A stretch of 49,312 nt of DNA from Hyphomonas sp. GTDB taxonomy: Bacteria > Pseudomonadota > Alphaproteobacteria > Caulobacterales > Hyphomonadaceae. The position numbers and the translations under genes were made by a program. The stretch is from assembly GCF_022844445.1 (NCBI RefSeq), contig NZ_JALHLS010000019.1, forward strand, positions 1-49,312, given 5' to 3'. Positions 33,893 through 40,703 of the stretch are shown here, in pieces. The notes beneath the pieces are model-generated. The model saw nothing but the letters and a program-made list of their open reading frames with translations. It was not told the origin of the DNA and did no database searches. Positions within the stretch are counted from its first letter, which is position 1; every line of letters starts with the position of its first letter.

Positions 33893-34734
33893 GCCGGCGC
33901 TTTCGCAATGGGCCGCAAGGGATCGGACGCCCAGTCCGTCCATGACCCATCATAGACAGCGACATCATAATTGCCGAGGCGGGCGAGCGCGAGCGCCGTG
34001 ATCGCGGCGGTCACACCCGAGCCACAGGTCGTGACGGTCGGCGCGAGCGGATCCTTGAACAGCTTGCGCAGTTCGCTCGCCGGTTTCATGTGGCCGTCTT
34101 CTGTCACCAGCTTGCTGCCCGGCAGGTTGATGCTGCCTGGAATATGCCCTGATGGCAGTCCCGCGCGGGGCTCCGGATCGCGGCCGAAGAAGCGGCCGTC
34201 TGGGCGGGCGTCTATAATGGTGGTGCGCGCCGTGCCGAGAAGGTTCTCGAGGCCTTTGGCGTCCATCACGAGGTCGGTACGCACACGCGGTGTGAAGTGG
34301 CGCTCGCTGGCGATGGGGGGCATGTCGTCGAGCGGACCGCCGGCCTCGACCCACGCCTTCAGACCGCCGTCGAGGACGTGCACGTCCTTGTGGCCCATGA
34401 CCCGGAACATCCACCAGGCGCGGGCGCCGGCGAAAAAGTTGTTCTGGTCGTAAATGATGATGCGGTTGCCGTCGCCGAGGCCGAGGCGGCGCACGCGCGA
34501 GGAGAACTTTACGGCATCCGGCAGCATGTGCGGCAGGGGGGAGGAGGTATCGGCGATGTCGTCGATGTCGAAGTGGACGGCTTTCGGAATATGCCCGCGC
34601 ATCCAGGCCTGCCGGCCAGTCTCGGGCGGGTTCGTGAAGGGCGCAAACCAGGTCGCGTCGACGATGCGCACATCGGGGGCTTCGATATTGGCGCGCAGCC
34701 AGTCGGCGCTGACGAGGGGATCTCCGGTTTCCAT
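33889..34734 (-). CDS. sseA: 3-mercaptopyruvate sulfurtransferase
   Basis: A 281-residue tandem rhodanese. The N-terminal domain (about 1-140) is inactive, with VRIVDATWF and RGHIPKAVHFDIDD. The C-terminal domain (about 155-280) carries the active loop TTCGSGVTAAI with C237; CGSGVT is diagnostic for mercaptopyruvate sulfurtransferases rather than thiosulfate ones. It transfers sulfur from 3-mercaptopyruvate to thiols or cyanide. It sits four bases after cysK and overlaps metC by four bases, so it is embedded in a sulfur amino acid operon. Confidence 0.93.
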   Translation of the reverse strand: METGDPLVSADWLRANIEAPDVRIVDATWFAPFTNPPETGRQAWMRGHIPKAVHFDIDDIADTSSPLPHMLPDAVKFSSRVRRLGLGDGNRIIIYDQNNFFAGARAWWMFRVMGHKDVHVLDGGLKAWVEAGGPLDDMPPIASERHFTPRVRTDLVMDAKGLENLLGTARTTIIDARPDGRFFGRDPEPRAGLPSGHIPGSINLPGSKLVTEDGHMKPASELRKLFKDPLAPTVTTCGSGVTAAITALALARLGNYDVAVYDGSWTDWASDPLRPIAKAPA

Positions 34735-34738
34735 AGGC

Positions 34739-35743
34739 CTATTTCTCCATCCAGGGCGGCATCGGCAATCCCTTTGAACGCAGGAACTCCGGATTGTAGA
34801 GTTTCGACTGGTAGCGATTGCCGTAGTCGCAAAGGATCGTCACGACCGTGTGGCCGGGGCCGAGATCCCGCGCGAGGCGGATGGCGCCGGCGACGTTGAC
34901 GCCGGCCGAGCCGCCGAGGCAGAGGCCTTCGGTCTCCACGAGGGCGAACAACACGCTCAGGGCTTCATCGTCGTTCACGCGGTAGGCCTTGTCGACTTCG
35001 ATGCCTTCGAGGTTGGCCGTGATGCGGCCCTGACCGATGCCTTCTGTGATTGAGGTGCCTTCAGCTTTCAACTCGCCGGTCGTGTAATAGGCATAGAGAG
35101 CGGCGCCGCCGGGGTCTGCGATGCCGATCTGGATCTTCCTGTTCTTTTCCTTCAGCGCCAGCGAGACCCCGCCCAGCGTACCGCCGGAGCCGACAGCGCA
35201 GATGAAGCCGTCGAGCTTGCCGCCAGTCTGCCGCCAGATTTCCTGGCCGGTCGTTGCGAAGTGGGCACGGCGGTTTGCCTGGTTGTCGAACTGGTTGGCC
35301 CAGATGGCTCCGTTCGGCTCGCTGGCGGCAAGTTCCTCGGCGAGGCGGCCGGAATAGCGCACATAATTGTTGGGATTGGCGTACGGGACCGCATCCACCT
35401 CGATCAGCTCGGCGCCAAGCAGGCGGATGGCGTCCTTCTTCTCCTGGCTCTGGGTGCGCGGCATCACGATGACCACACGGTAGCCCAGCGCCTTGCCGAC
35501 AAGGGCGAGGCCGATGCCGGTATTGCCGGCAGTGCCTTCGACGATGGTGCCGCCCGGTTTCAGCGAGCCTGCTGCTTCGGCCTCTCGCACGATTCCGAGG
35601 GCGGGGCGGTCTTTCACGGATTGGCCAGGGTTCAGGAACTCGCATTTGCCGAGGATTTCACACCCCGTCTCGTCTGATGCGCGGTTCAGGCGCAGCAGCG
35701 GCGTATTGCCGATCAGGTCAACGATCGATCGGTGAACGGTCAT
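34739..35743 (-). CDS. cysK: Cysteine synthase A
   Basis: A 334-residue PLP enzyme that makes cysteine from O-acetylserine and sulfide. The PLP lysine is K44 in LNPGQSVKDRPALG, the phosphate loop is EGTAGNTGIGLALVG (TAGNTG instead of the commoner TSGNTG), and ICAVGSGGTLGGVSLALKEK and GLCLGGSAGVNVAGA are conserved. The start MTVHRSIVDLIGNTPLLRLN at 35743 fits the family; the in-frame extension to 35821 is unsupported. The C-terminal half ends YNPEFLRSKGLPMPPWMEK, typical of this alphaproteobacterial branch. First gene of the operon with sseA and metC. Confidence 0.93.
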   Translation of the reverse strand: MTVHRSIVDLIGNTPLLRLNRASDETGCEILGKCEFLNPGQSVKDRPALGIVREAEAAGSLKPGGTIVEGTAGNTGIGLALVGKALGYRVVIVMPRTQSQEKKDAIRLLGAELIEVDAVPYANPNNYVRYSGRLAEELAASEPNGAIWANQFDNQANRRAHFATTGQEIWRQTGGKLDGFICAVGSGGTLGGVSLALKEKNRKIQIGIADPGGAALYAYYTTGELKAEGTSITEGIGQGRITANLEGIEVDKAYRVNDDEALSVLFALVETEGLCLGGSAGVNVAGAIRLARDLGPGHTVVTILCDYGNRYQSKLYNPEFLRSKGLPMPPWMEK

Positions 35744-35969
35744 GCGGGGGTGTTTCCTGTGATGCTCCGGCCGGTGGCCCAGACTTAAGGGGCCGCGGGG
35801 CCCGGGGCAACGGGCAGGCAAGGTTTTGATCCGATCCGGGGCCTGCGCCGTAATGGGTCACGAACCTGTGACCGGCGACGGCACAACCATCCGGCAGGCG
35901 GGCCGTATATAGAATGTTGACCCGGCATGTGCCGGAAAGCCCACCAGGCCTGCAGTACCGGAGACGATC

Positions 35970-36641
35970 ATGAACGCACAACGCGCCGTTTGTTCCTTCC
36001 TCTTCCTCGCCGCGTCCGCACTCGGCGCGGTGGCTGAAACATCGTCCAAGCCCTGGCAGCCGGAGGCGGGCGATGTCATCCGCTTCAACGTGCTGCGCGA
36101 AGGCAAGCCGTTCGGCAGCCACGCCGTCACGTTCGCGAACGCCGCTGACGGCGCGCTGGTGGCGACAACCAGGGTATCTCTCAAGGCTGGGCTCGGCCCG
36201 GTGACGTTGTTCCGTTACCAGCTGGATGCCACCGAGAAATGGCTGAACGGCAAGCTGGTGGCCGTGACTGGCAAACTGAACGATGACGGCAAGAAGGGGA
36301 CGGTGTCGGCGACGCGCAAGGGTGACGCTCTCGACGTGGACAGCACGATCTTCAACGGCGTGGCGCCGGCCGGTATCATTCCGGCGAGCCACTGGAACTA
36401 TGCCCAGACGCAGACCACGAAGCTGATCTCGACCGGCAACGGGGAGATCATCAGCGTGAAAGTCGTTCCCAAAGGCCGGGAAAAAATCAAGGCCGGCAAC
36501 CAGACCATTGAGGCGAACCGCTACCTACTCGACTCGGCGCTCGATGTGGACCTCTGGTACGACAATGAGGGGCGCTGGGTAAAGCTCGCCTTCGAGGCGC
36601 GCGGCCAGCAGATCGAGTACGTGCTCGACGCAATGTACTAG
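35970..36641 (+). CDS. DUF6134 family secreted protein
   Basis: A 223-residue protein with a signal peptide (MNAQRAVCSFLFLAASALGA, cleavage likely near AVAE). The mature domain is beta-rich and contains DVIRFNVLREGKPFGSHAV, then HWNYAQTQTTKLISTGNGEI and ends DLWYDNEGRWVKLAFEARGQ. These features match DUF6134, a periplasmic family of unknown function related in shape to lipocalin-like or LolA-like proteins (my inference). It is 15 bases upstream of the photolyase gene, so they are probably co-transcribed. Confidence 0.85.
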   Translation: MNAQRAVCSFLFLAASALGAVAETSSKPWQPEAGDVIRFNVLREGKPFGSHAVTFANAADGALVATTRVSLKAGLGPVTLFRYQLDATEKWLNGKLVAVTGKLNDDGKKGTVSATRKGDALDVDSTIFNGVAPAGIIPASHWNYAQTQTTKLISTGNGEIISVKVVPKGREKIKAGNQTIEANRYLLDSALDVDLWYDNEGRWVKLAFEARGQQIEYVLDAMY

Positions 36642-36656
36642 GCGCCGGGGCGGTGG

Positions 36657-38192
36657 ATGGGTGTTCTGAGACTGGTGCTCGGCGACCAGCTGTCGCCGGG
36701 CCTTTCCTCGCTTAGCGATGCCAAAGCGGGCGATGTAATCCTCATGGCCGAGGTCGCCGAAGAGGCAACATATGTGCGCCATCACAAGAAGAAGATCGCT
36801 TTTCTGTTCGCTGCCATGCGCCACTTTTCGGACGAACTTCGCGCTGGCGGGCATGATGTGCGCTATGTGAAGCTGGACGGCGCAGGCAATGCCGGATCGC
36901 TGCGGGGCGAAGTGGCTCGCGCTCTGGAAGATGTGCCTGGGCTTACGCGTGTCGTGGTAACCAAGCCGGGCGAGTGGCGCCTGCTGGCGGACATGGAAAC
37001 CTGGCGCGACCTGTTTGGCGTGCCGGTCGAGCTGCGAGACGATACGCGCTTCATTGTTCCGCTCACGGAATTCCTCGCCTGGGCGAAAGGGCGCAAGCAG
37101 CTGCGGATGGAGTTTTTCTACCGCGAGGTACGCCGCAAGACCGGCCTGCTGATGGACGGACAGGAACCGGCGGGTGGGCAGTGGAACTTCGACCACGACA
37201 ACCGCAAGCGCTTGCCGAAGTCGCTGACCCCGCCGCCGCGCTTGCTGCCGGCGCCGGATGCCGCGACGCGGGAGGTGATCGCGCTGGTCGCAACACGCTT
37301 TCCGGATCATTTCGGCGATCTTGAGCCCTGGGTGTTCGCGACCACGCGCAGCGGTGCGGAGGCCGCGCGGGACCATTTCATTGGAGAAATCCTGCCGGGC
37401 TTTGGCGACTGGCAGGACGCGATGGCGCAGGGCGAGCCATGGATGTGGCATTCGCTGCTGTCGATCTACATCAATTGCGGCCTGCTCGACCCGCTGGACG
37501 TCTGCCGCCGGGCGGAAGCGGAATGGCGGGCAGGGCGTGCGCCGCTGAACGCGGTGGAGGGCTTCATCCGGCAGATCATCGGATGGCGGGAATATGTGCG
37601 CGGCATCTACTGGCTGACGATGCCGGCCTATGCGGACACCAACACGCTGGCGGCGCACCGTCCGCTCCCGGACTTTTACTGGACGGGCGAGACGGATATG
37701 CGCTGCATGGCCGATGCGATCGGCCAGACGAAGCGCCATGCCTATGCGCACCATATCCAGCGCCTCATGGTAACGGGCAATTTCGCGCTGATCGCAGGGC
37801 TCGATCCGGCGATGGTGAACGAATGGTATCTGCTCGTTTACGCAGATGCCTATGAGTGGGTGGAGCTGCCGAACACGCACGGCATGGCGCTGCATGCCGA
37901 TGGCGGGCTGATGGCCTCCAAACCCTACGCGGCGAGCGGAAACTACATCAACAAAATGTCTGACTATTGCGGCGATTGCGCGTTCGACGTGAGCGCCAAA
38001 ACCGGACCGAAAGCGTGCCCGTTCAATTATCTGTACTGGGATTTCATCGCCCGGAACCGGGACGCCCTCTCCGGAAATCCCAGAATGGCGTTGATCTACA
38101 AGGCACTCGGCCGGCTGGATCCGGAAGCGCTTTCGGCGATGCAGGCGGACGCAAACGCCTTCCTGGACAGGGCTTGCGCGCCCGCTTCGTAA
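36657..38192 (+). CDS. phrB: Iron-sulfur (6-4) photolyase, PhrB/FeS-BCP type
   Basis: A 511-residue light-driven DNA repair flavoprotein of the bacterial cryptochrome/photolyase group. It starts MGVLRLVLGDQLSPGLSSLS and has RQIIGWREYVRGIYW and WVELPNTHGMALHADGG in the FAD domain. Four cysteines suitable for a [4Fe-4S] cluster are at C350 (DMRCMAD), C438 and C441 (YCGDCAF) and C454 (KACPF), the same numbers as in Agrobacterium PhrB. It should repair (6-4) photoproducts using FAD and a ribolumazine antenna. It follows the DUF6134 gene closely; no light-regulatory site is visible. Confidence 0.93.
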   Translation: MGVLRLVLGDQLSPGLSSLSDAKAGDVILMAEVAEEATYVRHHKKKIAFLFAAMRHFSDELRAGGHDVRYVKLDGAGNAGSLRGEVARALEDVPGLTRVVVTKPGEWRLLADMETWRDLFGVPVELRDDTRFIVPLTEFLAWAKGRKQLRMEFFYREVRRKTGLLMDGQEPAGGQWNFDHDNRKRLPKSLTPPPRLLPAPDAATREVIALVATRFPDHFGDLEPWVFATTRSGAEAARDHFIGEILPGFGDWQDAMAQGEPWMWHSLLSIYINCGLLDPLDVCRRAEAEWRAGRAPLNAVEGFIRQIIGWREYVRGIYWLTMPAYADTNTLAAHRPLPDFYWTGETDMRCMADAIGQTKRHAYAHHIQRLMVTGNFALIAGLDPAMVNEWYLLVYADAYEWVELPNTHGMALHADGGLMASKPYAASGNYINKMSDYCGDCAFDVSAKTGPKACPFNYLYWDFIARNRDALSGNPRMALIYKALGRLDPEALSAMQADANAFLDRACAPAS

Positions 38193-38303
38193 ATGCCGGG
38201 TAAAGGCCGCGCGCTCAGTTTCAGGCTTCACCCTTGGCGGGCATTTACGGTGATTTGCTAGAGATATCTCGGAGAGCTCGTCGAAGCGGGCCGGAGCAGA
38301 TAG

Positions 38304-40703
38304 ATGGAAAATCACACCACCGGCGCGCCTTCAGACTGGTCCCTGGCCCGTCTGCTGAAGGAAGTTCCGGTTCCTGAGAAGTACCGCGCGAGCCTTCGCA
38401 AGAAGCAGCTCGATACGGTTGGCAACATGATTGCAGTCATGCTGCTCGCCAACCTTCTCAATGTGGCGGTCGTGCTCCAGTCCTTCCGGAACTCGCATGT
38501 CAGCAGCGTTCTGGCGATCTGGGGTTTCTGCATCATCTTCATTTCCGGCCTCGCCGTGCTGCGCCACCTGCGTACGCGCAAGGCGAGTCTCGAGGGCCGG
38601 GTTTCAGATCGCCACATCGATGCGATCGCGCGCAGCGCAATGGTGATTGGCCTCTTCTGGGCGGCGGCGCCCCTATTTGTTTTGAGCTCCACTAACGCAG
38701 AAGGCCAGATGGTGCTCAGCATCGTTCTGGCCGGCATGATGTTCGGCGGCGCGTTCCTGCTGTCGCGCCTGCCGAGTGCGGCTTATTCCTACCTCGTCCC
38801 GATCGGTATCGGTCTCGCCGCTTCGATGGCCATGGAGCCCGGCGCGGTTCACCATTTCATTGCCGTGCTGACGATCGTTTATGTCACCGTGCTGGTCTTT
38901 GCGGTGCGCTGGACACATCTCCAGTTTGTCGAACAGCACCTCAACGAAGCGGCCGTGCAGGAACAGACGCAGCTGATCGGGCTGTTGCTGCGCGACTTTG
39001 AGGAGAGCACGTCAGACTGGCTATGGCAGACCAATGCGGCCGGTGTCCTCGAAGACATTCCGCTGGTCATCGACACGAGTTCGGACACTTCAAGCTTCAT
39101 GAAGGCCGGTGTGCAGCTGACATCAGTGTTTGTTGCCAGTGAAGCCCGCCGCGTACTTGAGTCGACGCTCGACCGGAATCTCGGCTTTCGCGACATCGTC
39201 CTGCAGGTGGCGGACGGCGCTGAAGAGGAATGCTGGATCTCGCTGACCGGCAAACCGATTTTTGATGGACCGGAGTTTCGGGGCTTCCGCGGCGTGGCGG
39301 CCGACATCACGCAGTCCAAGCTGATCGAAGACCGCATGGCCTACATGGCCCACTATGACGGCCTGACGGGACTGCCCAACCGCGTAACCCTGCAGGATCA
39401 CCTTGAAAGGGTACTCCGCAAGCCGCCGGCGCCGAACACGGTACGCGCGCTGCTCTGGCTGGATCTCGACAACTTCAAATGGGTCAACGACACGCTCGGC
39501 CACCCGGCGGGCGACGAACTGCTGCGCCAGGTCTCGGCCCGCCTCAACGCGATGGCCGAGAAGACAGACATCGTGGCACGTCTCGGCGGTGATGAATTTG
39601 CGCTGGTGATAGAACGCCCGGCTGGCGGGGCGCTGGAAGCCTTCTTCAATCGCCTGACGGAGCATATGCGCAAGCCGTACGACATCTGGGGCTCGACGGC
39701 GCACTGCTCAGCCTCGTTTGGTGTGCGCGTGTTTGATGCTTACACCACCGATCCGCGCGAAGTGCTGAAGCATGCCGACCTGGCGCTCTATGATGCCAAG
39801 CGGACCGGCAAGGCGCAGTGGCGCATGTTCACTAATGAGCTGGAAGCCACCGCGCTCGCCCGTGTCCAGATCGAAGCCGAGCTCGAGAGCGCGATCGACA
39901 ATGATGAACTGCGCGTCTTCTTCCAGCCGCTCGTCGAAGCGGGTTCGCACAAGATCCTCGGCGTGGAATCACTGCTGCGCTGGCAGCATCCGACGCGCGG
40001 TTTGGTATTCCCGGACGAGTTCATCGAACTGGCAGAGGACAATGGCCTGATCACGCGCATGGGTGAATGGGTGATCCGCGCGGCGCTGACGGAAGCGGCG
40101 CGTCTGCCGGAGAGCGTGAAGGTGGCGATCAACATCTCGCCGCTGCAGATCCATTCGGCGACGCTGATCTCGACAATCGTCAATTCGCTGGCCACCAACA
40201 ATATCTCGCCAAACCGGTTGGAACTCGAAATCACCGAATCCGTGCTGATGACAGACACGGAATTCACGCTGAAACGCTTGCACCAGATCAAGGACCTGGG
40301 TGTCCGTATCTCGCTGGACGACTTCGGGACCGGCTATTCTTCGCTGAGCTACCTGCGCGCGTTCCCGTTCGACAAGATCAAGATCGACAAGAGCTTCGTG
40401 AAGGATATCGAGTCGCGTCCGGAAAGCCGCGCTATCGCGATGGCGACACTGAGCCTTGCCAAGTCACTCGGCATGCGCTGCACGGCCGAGGGCGTCGAGA
40501 CGCTCTACCAGGCGGACTTCCTGCGCGACCATGGCTGCGACGAACTGCAGGGCTTCTTCATCAGCCGTGCGCAACCGCTGGACAACCTCGCCCACATCAT
40601 CGAGGTGCGTCGCCGTGCCAGCGGTGAGGGCGCCGAAGTGCACCCGATCCAGTCGCCAGCCGTTACAACCGTTGTGCCGTTCACCAGTGAGAAACGCGCC
40701 TAA
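38304..40703 (+). CDS. Membrane GGDEF-EAL cyclic-di-GMP enzyme
   Basis: A 799-residue bifunctional protein. Residues about 40-215 hold six or so transmembrane helices, about 225-345 a PAS-like domain (DWLWQTNAAGVLEDIPL, ending GVAADITQSKLIEDRM), about 350-510 GGDEF and 525-780 EAL. The cyclase site RLGGDEFAL is intact, so synthesis is plausible. The inhibitory RxxD motif is absent (EKTD in its place). The EAL motif is ESL (GVESLLRWQHP), but AINISPLQ, LELEITESV, LDDFGTGYSS, KIKIDKSF, TAEGVET and LQGFF are kept, so the phosphodiesterase may also work. Its stop overlaps that of the AsmA gene on the other strand. Confidence 0.93.
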   Translation: MENHTTGAPSDWSLARLLKEVPVPEKYRASLRKKQLDTVGNMIAVMLLANLLNVAVVLQSFRNSHVSSVLAIWGFCIIFISGLAVLRHLRTRKASLEGRVSDRHIDAIARSAMVIGLFWAAAPLFVLSSTNAEGQMVLSIVLAGMMFGGAFLLSRLPSAAYSYLVPIGIGLAASMAMEPGAVHHFIAVLTIVYVTVLVFAVRWTHLQFVEQHLNEAAVQEQTQLIGLLLRDFEESTSDWLWQTNAAGVLEDIPLVIDTSSDTSSFMKAGVQLTSVFVASEARRVLESTLDRNLGFRDIVLQVADGAEEECWISLTGKPIFDGPEFRGFRGVAADITQSKLIEDRMAYMAHYDGLTGLPNRVTLQDHLERVLRKPPAPNTVRALLWLDLDNFKWVNDTLGHPAGDELLRQVSARLNAMAEKTDIVARLGGDEFALVIERPAGGALEAFFNRLTEHMRKPYDIWGSTAHCSASFGVRVFDAYTTDPREVLKHADLALYDAKRTGKAQWRMFTNELEATALARVQIEAELESAIDNDELRVFFQPLVEAGSHKILGVESLLRWQHPTRGLVFPDEFIELAEDNGLITRMGEWVIRAALTEAARLPESVKVAINISPLQIHSATLISTIVNSLATNNISPNRLELEITESVLMTDTEFTLKRLHQIKDLGVRISLDDFGTGYSSLSYLRAFPFDKIKIDKSFVKDIESRPESRAIAMATLSLAKSLGMRCTAEGVETLYQADFLRDHGCDELQGFFISRAQPLDNLAHIIEVRRRASGEGAEVHPIQSPAVTTVVPFTSEKRA

